Assembly: GCF_020520285.1 (NCBI RefSeq)
Contig: NZ_CP084742.1
Span: 1,178,001 to 1,242,000, forward strand
Source of the DNA: Pseudomonas sp. L5B5
GTDB taxonomy: Bacteria; Pseudomonadota; Gammaproteobacteria; Pseudomonadales; Pseudomonadaceae
Length of the DNA stretch: 64,000 nucleotides
Direction: 5' to 3'
In this document: in pieces, positions 37,253 through 45,235 of the stretch
How positions within the stretch are numbered: the first letter of the stretch is position 1
Layout: every line of letters begins with the position of its first letter
Program-made: the position numbers and the translations under genes
Notes under the pieces: model-generated
The model's database searches: none
Seen by the model: only the letters and a program-made list of their open reading frames with translations
What the model was told of the DNA's origin: nothing

Positions 37253-37688
37253 ACTCGACCGGCGCCTGGTCAACCGCCTGCAACTGGGCCTGCCCCTGGT
37301 GCCCGAGCCCTGGCAGGCGCTGGCCCTGGAACTGGGTAGCGACAGCCAGGCGTTGCGCCAGCGTGTGCAGCGGCTGCTGGACGACGGCACCCTGACCCGC
37401 TTCGGCCCGATGTTCGACATCGAGCGCCTGGGCGGCGCGTTCACCCTGGCGGCGCTGCGCGTGCCCGAGGAACGCTTCGAGGCGGTCGCGGCGCTGCTGG
37501 AGGCCATGCCCGAAGTCGCCCACAACTACCGTCGCGAGCACGCCTGGAACATGTGGTTCGTGCTCGGCTGCGCCAGCGACCGGGCGCTGGACGAGACCCT
37601 GCGGCGCATCGAGCTGGAGACCGGCCTGGTGCCGCTCAACCTGCCCAAGGAGGAGACCTACCATGTCGGCCTGTACTTCCCGGTCTGA
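37245..37688 (+). CDS. nirG: Siroheme decarboxylase subunit NirG
   Basis: 147-residue NirDLGH-family protein, closest in the window to NirD ([19 protein letters not shown] against the matching loop of NirD). Its start overlaps nirL by 8 bp and its end overlaps nirH by 26 bp, so translation is tightly coupled. Confidence 0.92.
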   Translation: MDELDRRLVNRLQLGLPLVPEPWQALALELGSDSQALRQRVQRLLDDGTLTRFGPMFDIERLGGAFTLAALRVPEERFEAVAALLEAMPEVAHNYRREHAWNMWFVLGCASDRALDETLRRIELETGLVPLNLPKEETYHVGLYFPV

Positions 37689-38166
37689 ACGCGCGCTGGA
37701 ACTGCGCCTGGTGGCCCTGACCCAGGCCGGCCTGCCGCTGGTTGACGACCCCTGGGGCTGGCTGGCCGAGCAGCTGCAGCTGAGCCGCGAGGCGACCCTG
37801 GAACTGCTCCAGCGCCTGCAGGCCGAAGGCGCCATCCGTCGAGTCGCCGCGGTGCCCAACCACTATCGCCTGGGTTATCGCTTCAACGGCATGACCGTCT
37901 GGGACGTCGACGACGAGCAGATGCCGCGCCTGGGCCAACTGATCGGCGCCCAGCCCTTCGTCAGCCATTGCTACCGGCGTCCGCGCCGCGAGCACTGGCG
38001 CTACAACCTGTTCGCCATGGTCCACGGCCGCAGCGCCATGGAGATCGACAGCTACCGCGAGCACCTGCGCTACCTGCTGGGGGATGCCTGCCAAGCCGAC
38101 GAGATGCTGGTGAGCAGCCGCATCCTGAAGAAGACCGGCCTGCGCCTGCACGCCGATCGGCACTGA
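37663..38166 (+). CDS. nirH: Siroheme decarboxylase subunit NirH
   Basis: 167-residue NirDLGH-family protein, paired with NirL by the loop SHCYRRPRREHWRYNLFAM. AAGGAGGAG precedes the ATG inside the end of nirG. It completes the four-subunit set seen in P. aeruginosa. Confidence 0.92.
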   Translation: MSACTSRSERALELRLVALTQAGLPLVDDPWGWLAEQLQLSREATLELLQRLQAEGAIRRVAAVPNHYRLGYRFNGMTVWDVDDEQMPRLGQLIGAQPFVSHCYRRPRREHWRYNLFAMVHGRSAMEIDSYREHLRYLLGDACQADEMLVSSRILKKTGLRLHADRH

Positions 38167-38181
38167 GACAAGGAGAGTTGC

Positions 38182-39360
38182 ATGTTGAGGATCAGCCACT
38201 ACTTGCGCGCCCTGGCCGGCCAGAGTCCGGCCCCGCGCACCAGCCCACCGGGCAGTACCCGACCGCCGGTGGTGATCTGGAACCTGCTGCGCCGATGCAA
38301 CCTGACGTGCAAGCACTGCTATGCCACCTCGGCCGACAGCGTGTTTCGCGACGAACTCGACACCCAGGCGGCGTTGCGGGTGATCGACGACCTGGCCGAG
38401 GCTGGGGTCAAGGTGCTGATTCTCTCGGGCGGCGAGCCGCTGCTGCGCGACGATCTGTTCCAGCTCAGCGCCCATGCCCGGACCCATGGCATGTTCGTCG
38501 CCCTGTCGAGCAACGGCACGCTGATCGACGAGAGCAACATCGAGCAGATCCGCGCCGCCGACTTCGACTACGTGGGCATCAGCATCGACGGCCTGGAAGC
38601 CACCCACGACAGCTTTCGCCAGCTCAAGGGCAGCTTCGCCCGCTCGCTCAAGGCCATGCGCCTGTGCCGCGAACAGGGCATCCGCGTGGGCATGCGCACC
38701 ACCCTGACCCGGGACAATCACACCCAATTGCCTGAACTGCTGGCCCTGATGCGCGACCTCGACGTGCAGAAGTTCTACCTCTCGCACCTCAACTACAGTG
38801 GCCGAGGCAAGCGCAGCCGCGGCCTGGATGCCCATTTGCAGATGAGCCGCGAGACCATGGCGCTGCTGTTCGACCGGGCCTGGGACGACATCGTCCAGGG
38901 CCGTGACAGCGACTTCGTCAGCGGCAACAACGACGCCGATGCCATCCTGCTGCTGCACTGGGCAAGGCGCCACCTGCCGGGCCAGTACCGCCAGCTGGAG
39001 TTGATGCTCCGGGCCTGGGGCGGCAACGCCTCGGGCAGCGGCATCGCCAACATCGACAACACCGGTGAGGTGCATCCCGACACCTACTGGTGGCAGCACT
39101 CGGTGGGCAACGTGCGGCGCACGCCGTTTCGTACCCTGTGGCTGGAACAACCCGACGCCCTGCTGCGCCAGTTGCGCCAGCATCCGCGCGCCGTCACCGG
39201 GCGCTGCGCCAGCTGCCGCTGGCTGGACATCTGCAACGGCAACACCCGCACCCGTGCCTGGGCCGCCGGCGACCTCTGGGGCCAGGACCCGGGCTGCCAC
39301 CTGAGCGACGAAGAGATCGGCCTGCCGCCGGTTACCCGCATTCCCTGCGTCACCTGTTGA
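38182..39360 (+). CDS. nirJ: Heme d1 biosynthesis radical SAM protein NirJ
   Basis: 392-residue radical-SAM enzyme that removes propionate side chains from didecarboxysiroheme. The cluster motif is C39-x3-C43-x2-C46 (CNLTCKHC), followed by SGGEPLLR. A C-terminal auxiliary cysteine region (RCASCRWLDICNGN, then DPGCH) resembles a SPASM domain. It lies 15 bp after nirH with AAGGAGAG before the ATG. Confidence 0.95.
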   Translation: MLRISHYLRALAGQSPAPRTSPPGSTRPPVVIWNLLRRCNLTCKHCYATSADSVFRDELDTQAALRVIDDLAEAGVKVLILSGGEPLLRDDLFQLSAHARTHGMFVALSSNGTLIDESNIEQIRAADFDYVGISIDGLEATHDSFRQLKGSFARSLKAMRLCREQGIRVGMRTTLTRDNHTQLPELLALMRDLDVQKFYLSHLNYSGRGKRSRGLDAHLQMSRETMALLFDRAWDDIVQGRDSDFVSGNNDADAILLLHWARRHLPGQYRQLELMLRAWGGNASGSGIANIDNTGEVHPDTYWWQHSVGNVRRTPFRTLWLEQPDALLRQLRQHPRAVTGRCASCRWLDICNGNTRTRAWAAGDLWGQDPGCHLSDEEIGLPPVTRIPCVTC

Positions 39361-39430
39361 GAACCTGGCCGGGGCAACCGTCGACACAGGCGGGGCCGGC
39401 CACCCTGATGATGGATCAAGGATCGCCCAC

Positions 39431-40261
39431 ATGCATTCAGCCCTCACCCTACCTGCCGCCCTGCATTCGCCGTTCAGCCCGGGGGAAGTCGCCCTGGTCG
39501 GTGCCGGCCCCGGCGATCCGCGCCTGCTGACCCTGCGTGCCTGGAGCCTGCTGATGCAGGCCGACGCCGTGGTCCATGACCGGCTGATCAGCGCCGAACT
39601 GCTGGCGCTGATCCCCAGTCGTTGCCAGCGTCACTACGTGGGCAAGAGCAGCGGCCACCACAGCTTGCCGCAACCACGGATCAACCGGCTGCTGGCCGAG
39701 CTGGCCCAACAGGGCTTGCGAGTGTTGCGGCTCAAGGGGGGCGATCCGTTCATCTTCGGCCGGGGTGCCGAGGAGCTGGACTACCTGCTGCAACAGGGCA
39801 TCGATTGCCAGGTGGTGCCGGGCATCACCGCCGCGGCCGGCTGCAGCGCCTATGCCGGAATCCCCCTGACCCACCGCGACCTGGTCAGTTCCTGCCGCTT
39901 CATCACCGGCCATTTGCAACACGATGGCGCCCTCGACCTGCCCTGGCAGAGCCTGGCCGACAGCAGCCAGACCCTGGTGTTCTACATGGGGCTGGCCAAC
40001 CTGGAGCTGATCACCCAGCGCCTGATGGCCGCCGGGCTGGCCGCCGACACCCCGGCAGCGCTGATCAGCCGGGGCACTTGCCGCGACCAGCAGGTGCTGC
40101 GCGGCCACCTGGCGCAACTGCCGGTCCTTGCCAGCCAATGCTCCCTGGCCACCCCGACCCTGACGGTGATCGGCAAGGTAGTGGGATTGTTCGCCCAGCA
40201 TGCCGTGCGCTACCCGGCGCATTTTGCCGGCGCCGCGCTCGAACTGGAGGTGACGCCATGA
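39431..40261 (+). CDS. nirE: Uroporphyrinogen-III C-methyltransferase NirE
   Basis: 276-residue SAM-dependent methyltransferase making precorrin-2, the entry point to siroheme and heme d1. Family motifs are LVGAGPGDPRLLTL, VVHDRLIS, LKGGDPFIFGRGAEE and VVPGITAAAGCSAYAGIPLT. The ATG at 39431 starts about 70 bp after nirJ. It overlaps nirN by 4 bp. Confidence 0.96.
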   Translation: MHSALTLPAALHSPFSPGEVALVGAGPGDPRLLTLRAWSLLMQADAVVHDRLISAELLALIPSRCQRHYVGKSSGHHSLPQPRINRLLAELAQQGLRVLRLKGGDPFIFGRGAEELDYLLQQGIDCQVVPGITAAAGCSAYAGIPLTHRDLVSSCRFITGHLQHDGALDLPWQSLADSSQTLVFYMGLANLELITQRLMAAGLAADTPAALISRGTCRDQQVLRGHLAQLPVLASQCSLATPTLTVIGKVVGLFAQHAVRYPAHFAGAALELEVTP

Positions 40262-41745
40262 GGGCCCTGTGGCTGCTGCCGTTGTTATGGATCAGCTCGG
40301 CCCATGGCAGCCCGGTCCTTGACCAGGCCGCCCTGGATTACCAGGAGCATTGCCAGCAATGCCACGCCGCCAACCGCTTTGGTGGGACCGGGCCGGCCTT
40401 GCTGCCGGAAAGCCTGGGGCGGATCAAGCCGGCCGAGATCCGCCAGGTGATCAGCGCCGGGCGTCCGGCCAGCCAGATGGCCGGCTTCGCCCAGGTGCTC
40501 AGCGCGCAACGCATCGATGGTCTGGCCGCCTACCTGCAGCAACCGCCGGCCACCGCGCCGACCTGGAGCGATGAGCAGATTCGCGCCAGCCACCAGGTGC
40601 TCAATCCCGTCGACCAGTTGCCCGCCACGCCTCAACACGGCGCCGACCCGCTGAACCTGTTCGTGGTGGTGGAAGCCGGTGACCATCACATCAGCATCCT
40701 CGATGGCGACCGTTTCACCGTGCTGGCGCGTTTCGCCACCCATTTCGCCGTGCACGGCGGGCCGAAGTTCTCCCCCGACGGGCGCTTCGTCTACCTCGCC
40801 TCCCGCGATGGCTGGGTCAGCCAGTACGACCTGCACAACCTCAAGCTGGTGGCCGAAGTGCGGGCCGGGCTCAACACCCGCAACCTGGCGGTGAGCAAGG
40901 ACGGACGCTGGGTGCTGGTGGGCAACTACCTGCCGGGCAACCTGGTGCTGCTGGACGCCCGCGACCTGACCCCGGTCAAGCGCATCCCGGCCGTCGGCCA
41001 GGACGGCACGCCGTCGCGGGTCAGCGCGGTGTACACCGCCCCGCCCCGTGACAGCTTCATCGTTGCCCTCAAGGACGTGAAGGAGGTCTGGGAGCTGTCC
41101 AGTGCCGGCAGCAGCCCGGATTTCACTCCCCGGCGGATCCTGGCCCAGGACATGCTCGATGACTTTTCCTTCTCACCCGACTACCGCCAGTTGCTGGCCA
41201 CCTCGCGCCAGGCCCAGGGTGGCCAAGTGCTGGACCTGGACAGCGGCCAGGTGGTGGCCAGCATCGCCCTGCCCGGCATGCCGCACCTGGGCTCGGGCAC
41301 CTACTGGCAGCGCAACGGCGAATGGGTGTTCGCCACGCCGAACATCAGCAAGGGCCTGGTCTCGGTGATCGACCTCAAGACCTGGAAGCTGATCAAGGAA
41401 ATCCCCACCCTGGGCCCCGGCTTCTTCATGCGCAGCCACGCCAACTCGGCCTATGCCTGGACCGACGTGTTCTTCGGCCCGGACAACGACGCCATCCACC
41501 TCATCGACAAGCAGAGCCTGGAAATCGCCCATACCCTGCGCCCCGTGCCGGGCAAGACCGCCGCCCATGTGGAGTTCAGCCATGACGGACGCTACCTGTT
41601 GCTGAGCATCTGGGCCAACGACGGCGCGCTGATCGTCTACGACAGCCAGACGCTGAAGGAGATCAAGCGCATCCCGATGAACAAGCCCTCGGGCAAGTAC
41701 AACGTGGGCAACAAGATCGAATTCGCCGAAGGCACCTCGCACTAG
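40258..41745 (+). CDS. nirN: Dihydro-heme d1 dehydrogenase NirN
   Basis: 495-residue periplasmic NirS paralogue that introduces the acrylate double bond in heme d1. A signal peptide (MRALWLLPLLWISSAHG) is followed by a cytochrome c domain with C32QQC35H36 and a d1-type propeller (SPDGRFVYLASRDGWVSQYD, PGMPHLGSGTYW). The C-terminal MNKPSGKYNVGNK parallels that of NirS. It is the last gene of the nir operon. Confidence 0.95.
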   Translation: MRALWLLPLLWISSAHGSPVLDQAALDYQEHCQQCHAANRFGGTGPALLPESLGRIKPAEIRQVISAGRPASQMAGFAQVLSAQRIDGLAAYLQQPPATAPTWSDEQIRASHQVLNPVDQLPATPQHGADPLNLFVVVEAGDHHISILDGDRFTVLARFATHFAVHGGPKFSPDGRFVYLASRDGWVSQYDLHNLKLVAEVRAGLNTRNLAVSKDGRWVLVGNYLPGNLVLLDARDLTPVKRIPAVGQDGTPSRVSAVYTAPPRDSFIVALKDVKEVWELSSAGSSPDFTPRRILAQDMLDDFSFSPDYRQLLATSRQAQGGQVLDLDSGQVVASIALPGMPHLGSGTYWQRNGEWVFATPNISKGLVSVIDLKTWKLIKEIPTLGPGFFMRSHANSAYAWTDVFFGPDNDAIHLIDKQSLEIAHTLRPVPGKTAAHVEFSHDGRYLLLSIWANDGALIVYDSQTLKEIKRIPMNKPSGKYNVGNKIEFAEGTSH

Positions 41746-41758
41746 CGTCGGCCCGGTC

Positions 41759-41778
41759 GCCCGCCGTCAAGGGCGGGC
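41759..41778. terminator. Hairpin between convergent nirN and the HemN-like gene
   Basis: GCCCGCC-GTCAA-GGGCGGGC gives a strong 7-bp GC stem with a short loop. It overlaps the last codon of the HemN-like gene. No T tract is present. Confidence 0.5.
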
Positions 41779-43110
41779 GTCGTGGTCCAGCCAGTCGAGG
41801 CTGGAGGCCGGCCCCGGCTGCGCCAGGTGCTCGAACAGCTGGCAGATGGCATCCACTTCGAGGCGACCGGCCGGCAGGATGCTGATGAAATCCTCGCTCA
41901 ACTCCACCAGGCCCGCCCGGCTCATGGCTTCGAGCGCTCGCCAGGCGCCGGGGAAGAACTGGCGGAAGATCAGGCCGTGGCGCCGTTCGATGGCCCGCAC
42001 ATCCAGTTCCAGGTCGCAGGCCAGGCGCTCCATGACCTGCTGGCGGATCTGTGCTCCCGCCTCGCAGCGCCAGCCGCGCCACGTGGCCAGCTGGCTCTGC
42101 TGCAACTGTTCGAGGTAGTCGCCCAGCACCTCGGTGTTCTGCACATGCAGCCCATCGAACTGGCTGATCGCGCCCAGCCCCAGGCCCACCTGGTCGCAGT
42201 AGCCGTGCCGGGTGAAGCCCTGATAGTTGCGGCTCAGGGCTCCACGCTCCTGGGCCATGGCCAGGTCATCATCGGGACGTACGAACAGCCCCAGGCCGAT
42301 GTGCAGGTAACCGGCCTGGGGCAGGCGTTCGAAGCACAAGCGGCGCATCAGGGCCTTGTCCAGGGGACTGCTCGTCGCCTGCCGAGGTGCATGGGCATAA
42401 CGCCGTGGCGGCCGGGCGTAGTCGAATACCTGCAACCGGTCGGGCTCCAGTTCGACCAGGGAATCGAGCTTCAGGGCAAAGCTGTCCGGGGTCTGCCAGG
42501 CATGGCCATAGCCCAGGTCGACGCTCACCGTGCGATAACCGAAGGTGCGCGCTGCATCGAGCAGCGACTGGATCGGCGCCGGGTCCTGGCGCCAGGCCGG
42601 CGCGCGTTCGCAGGCATGACCACCGTCGGGTACGCCGATGCTCACGTGATTGAAACCCTGGTCGCGGAGCAGGCCCATGCTGGCCCAGTCGGTGGTGGGC
42701 AAGTCGACATCGACACCGTAGTCGCCGCTGTCGTGGTCGAGGAAGTTGAAGCGCTGGCGCAGCAGGCTCATCAGCCGTTGCAGGTGCGCGGGGTCGGGAG
42801 TGCCACCGGCGAAGTGGAACTGCTCGACCCGCTGGGCATTGCCCAGGTGGCAGGCCACCAGCTGGATTTCCCGGCACAGGGCATCGAGATAGGCCGCGAT
42901 CGGCTGGCCGGCAGCACGCAGCCTGGCGGGCAGCTGCAGGTTCAGGGCCAGGGGCCGGGGCTTGTTGCGGCTGGCGCGCAAGGCCCGCAGTACATCCAGG
43001 GAACCGACGCCTTCGTGGAACTTGCCAGCCTCGACATGGCAGTGCGGGTCGAGTGCTCCCTGATGACCCTGCGAGCCCCGTCTGCTGCGAGAGTGAATGA
43101 CATCGAACAT
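41767..43110 (-). CDS. HemN-like protein lacking the radical-SAM cysteine motif
   Basis: 447-residue relative of the oxygen-independent coproporphyrinogen III dehydrogenase HemN. The HemN body is well kept: KFHEGVGSLDVLRALRAS, VEQFHFAGGTP, VSVDLGYG, LEPDRLQVFDYA, FVRPDDDLAMAQ and SRNYQGFTRHGYCDQVGLG. At residues 58-66, where HemN has the CxxxCxxC cluster loop, this protein reads straight from LQLPARLR into the next helix, about 15 residues shorter. No CxxxCxxC occurs anywhere, and GGGTP is AGGTP. It is therefore unlikely to be a radical-SAM enzyme. The frame and codon use are intact. It has its own Anr/Dnr box 67 bp upstream. Confidence 0.85.
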   Translation of the reverse strand: MFDVIHSRSRRGSQGHQGALDPHCHVEAGKFHEGVGSLDVLRALRASRNKPRPLALNLQLPARLRAAGQPIAAYLDALCREIQLVACHLGNAQRVEQFHFAGGTPDPAHLQRLMSLLRQRFNFLDHDSGDYGVDVDLPTTDWASMGLLRDQGFNHVSIGVPDGGHACERAPAWRQDPAPIQSLLDAARTFGYRTVSVDLGYGHAWQTPDSFALKLDSLVELEPDRLQVFDYARPPRRYAHAPRQATSSPLDKALMRRLCFERLPQAGYLHIGLGLFVRPDDDLAMAQERGALSRNYQGFTRHGYCDQVGLGLGAISQFDGLHVQNTEVLGDYLEQLQQSQLATWRGWRCEAGAQIRQQVMERLACDLELDVRAIERRHGLIFRQFFPGAWRALEAMSRAGLVELSEDFISILPAGRLEVDAICQLFEHLAQPGPASSLDWLDHDARP

Positions 43111-43170
43111 GACAGAAGCTCCGAGACGGGCTGCAAAACTTCAGTGTCGACCGACAACCGCGCCGAGGCC

Positions 43171-43184
43171 TTGACCTGTATCAA
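43171..43184. promoter_or_regulatory. Anr/Dnr box of the HemN-like gene
   Basis: TTGACCTGTATCAA, one mismatch to the consensus, centred 67 bp before the start codon at 43110. Confidence 0.75.
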
Positions 43185-43215
43185 ACCCGCCCCGGGTGGC
43201 CTGCACAAGGCGCGG

Positions 43216-43659
43216 CTACCAGGTGAGGTAGAACATGCCCTTGGCCAGCAACACGATGGCCAGCAGGTGGATGAACACGCTGGTGTGGATGAAGCTCACC
43301 CAGCGGGCGGTCATGCGCTCGGTACGGAACAGCAGCATGGCGCCGATGAAATGCACCAGGACGCTGGCGGCCAGCACGACCTTGAACAACAGCAAGGTGC
43401 CGAACGACGATGCCAGGGGCGCCTCCAGCGATGGCAGGTAGCGCTGCCAGACCATGCCGACGCCGGCACCGAACAGCACCAGCAATACCCAGGGCATCAA
43501 TTGCCGCGCCCGCCGGCCGATGGCCTGCTCCAGCAACACCATGACCTTGGCCGGCAACTGCCGGCGGATACTCTCCAGGAACAGCACTTCGAAGAACACC
43601 GTGCCGATGAAGACCAGCGCAGCGAACAGGTGCAGGGTCAGCAGCATGGGATAGATCAT
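43216..43659 (-). CDS. CopD-like four-helix membrane protein 2
   Basis: 147-residue membrane protein with about four helices, a paralogue of the protein at 24038-24475. The shared pattern is YPMLLTLHLFAALVFIGTVFF at the start and LLAKGMFYLTW at the end, with histidines in LHLFA, LVHFIGA, FIHTSVFIH. GAGGGG lies just before ATGATG; the second ATG (43659) has the better spacing. A perfect Anr/Dnr box is centred 66 bp upstream. Heme or copper handling is possible but unproven. Confidence 0.82.
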   Translation of the reverse strand: MIYPMLLTLHLFAALVFIGTVFFEVLFLESIRRQLPAKVMVLLEQAIGRRARQLMPWVLLVLFGAGVGMVWQRYLPSLEAPLASSFGTLLLFKVVLAASVLVHFIGAMLLFRTERMTARWVSFIHTSVFIHLLAIVLLAKGMFYLTW

Positions 43660-43718
43660 CATCCCCTCGTGAATGGCCGGTATGGAATCCAGCCTAGCGC
43701 TCAAGTCCGCGGGCCCGC

Positions 43719-43732
43719 TTGATGCCAATCAA
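43719..43732. promoter_or_regulatory. Anr/Dnr box of CopD-like gene 2
   Basis: TTGATGCCAATCAA matches all fixed bases. It is centred 66 bp before 43659 and about 247 bp from mexE on the other side, so the membrane protein gene is the likely target. Confidence 0.88.
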
Positions 43733-43871
43733 GCAAATCCGCGTTGCGCTCCTCTACCGCCCGCCGTCTTGCCCCAGGCAATATTGCATTGGCGACAACA
43801 ATTAATTGCGCCTGGAGGAATTGATAGCCACCTAACGAAAGGCGCATGCTAGAGGGCTTGCCTGCTGCTTA

Positions 43872-43888
43872 TATCATTCCGAATGATA
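43872..43888. promoter_or_regulatory. Palindrome upstream of mexE, possible LysR-type operator
   Basis: TATCATT-CCG-AATGATA is a perfect 7-3-7 inverted repeat about 85 bp before mexE. It contains the T-N11-A form seen in LysR-type operators such as those bound by MexT, but it does not match the MexT consensus fully. Confidence 0.5.
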
Positions 43889-43972
43889 GTCACCTTTGCT
43901 TCATTCGATTCGTGAGATACAAACCCGCCGAGCATCATCCGCCCATCTCAAATTACCTTGGCGGATGTACCC

Positions 43973-45220
43973 ATGGACCAGTCAGTCAAACTCTTAAGTT
44001 TTCCACTAGCCGCGCTTGCCGTGCTGGTGTTGAGCGCCTGCGGCAAGGCTCCTGAAACCGCCTCTGCCCCACCTGCGGCCAAGGTCAGCGTGGCCAAGGT
44101 GCTGGAGCAGCCCGTCAACGAGTGGGATGAATTCACCGGACGCCTGGAAGCTCCGGAAACCGTGGAAATCCGTCCACGGGTCTCCGGCCAGATCGACCAG
44201 GTGGCCTTCATCGAAGGCGCCCTGGTGAAAAAAGGCGACCTGCTGTTCCAGATCGATCCGCGGCCGTTCCAGGCCGAAGTACGACGCCTGGAAGCCCAGC
44301 TGCAACAGGCACGGGCCACCGCGACCCGAAGCGCCAACGAAGCCCAGCGTGGCCAGCGCCTCCTGACCAGCAACGCGATTTCCGCCGAGCTGGCCGACAC
44401 CCGCACCAGCGCCGCCCAGGAAGCCCGGGCCGGGGTCGATGCGATCCAGGCCCAGCTGGACGTGGCCAAGCTCAACCTGAGCTTCACCCGGGTCATCGCG
44501 CCCATCAGCGGCCGCGTCAGCCGCGCGCAGATCACCGCCGGCAACCTGGTGACCGCCGATGTCACTCCGCTCACCAGCGTGGTCTCCACCGACAAGGTCT
44601 ATGCCTACTTCGACGCCGATGAGCGCGTGTACCTCAAGTACACCCAGCTCGCCCGCCAGGGCCAGCGCGGCCAGACCACCCCGGTGTACCTGGGCTTGTC
44701 CAACGAGGATGGCCACCCGCACCTGGGCCAGATGAACTTCGTCGACAACCAGGTCAACCCCAAGACCGGCACCATCCGTGGCCGTGCGGTGTTCGACAAC
44801 GGCGACGGCAGCTACACCCCCGGCCTCTATGCACGCCTGAAGCTGGTGGGCAGCGGCACCTACTCCGCCATGCTGATCAACGACGAGGCCGTGGGCACCG
44901 ACCTGGGCAAGAAGTTCGTGCTGGTGATGGATGCCGACAACAAGCCGGCCTACCGCACCGTCGAGCTGGGGCCGAAGATCGAGGGCCTGCGCATCGTGCG
45001 CAACGGCCTGAGCAAGGACGACACCATCATCGTCAAGGGCTTGCAGCGGGCACGTCCGGGAGCACCGGTCACCCCTGAACTGATTCCGATGGCCAGCAAG
45101 GAAACCCTCGCCGCCCTGGCCCAACAACGTCAAGCACTGGAAGCCAGCAACCTGCCGCAGGTCTCCCCTGCCAAGGCGGCTCCGGCCGTGAAACTCGCCG
45201 CTGCATCTGCGCGCGGTTAA
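43973..45220 (+). CDS. mexE: RND efflux periplasmic adaptor MexE
   Basis: 415-residue membrane-fusion lipoprotein closely similar to P. aeruginosa MexE. The lipobox is LSAC at residue 23. The hairpin and lipoyl halves are recognisable (RVSGQIDQVAFIEGALVKKG, LNLSFTRVIAPISGRVSRA). The ATG at 43973 gives MDQSVKLL, matching the MexE start; an upstream TTG is less likely. It is 15 bp before mexF. Confidence 0.92.
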   Translation: MDQSVKLLSFPLAALAVLVLSACGKAPETASAPPAAKVSVAKVLEQPVNEWDEFTGRLEAPETVEIRPRVSGQIDQVAFIEGALVKKGDLLFQIDPRPFQAEVRRLEAQLQQARATATRSANEAQRGQRLLTSNAISAELADTRTSAAQEARAGVDAIQAQLDVAKLNLSFTRVIAPISGRVSRAQITAGNLVTADVTPLTSVVSTDKVYAYFDADERVYLKYTQLARQGQRGQTTPVYLGLSNEDGHPHLGQMNFVDNQVNPKTGTIRGRAVFDNGDGSYTPGLYARLKLVGSGTYSAMLINDEAVGTDLGKKFVLVMDADNKPAYRTVELGPKIEGLRIVRNGLSKDDTIIVKGLQRARPGAPVTPELIPMASKETLAALAQQRQALEASNLPQVSPAKAAPAVKLAAASARG

Positions 45221-45235
45221 GGGACGACTCTCAAG

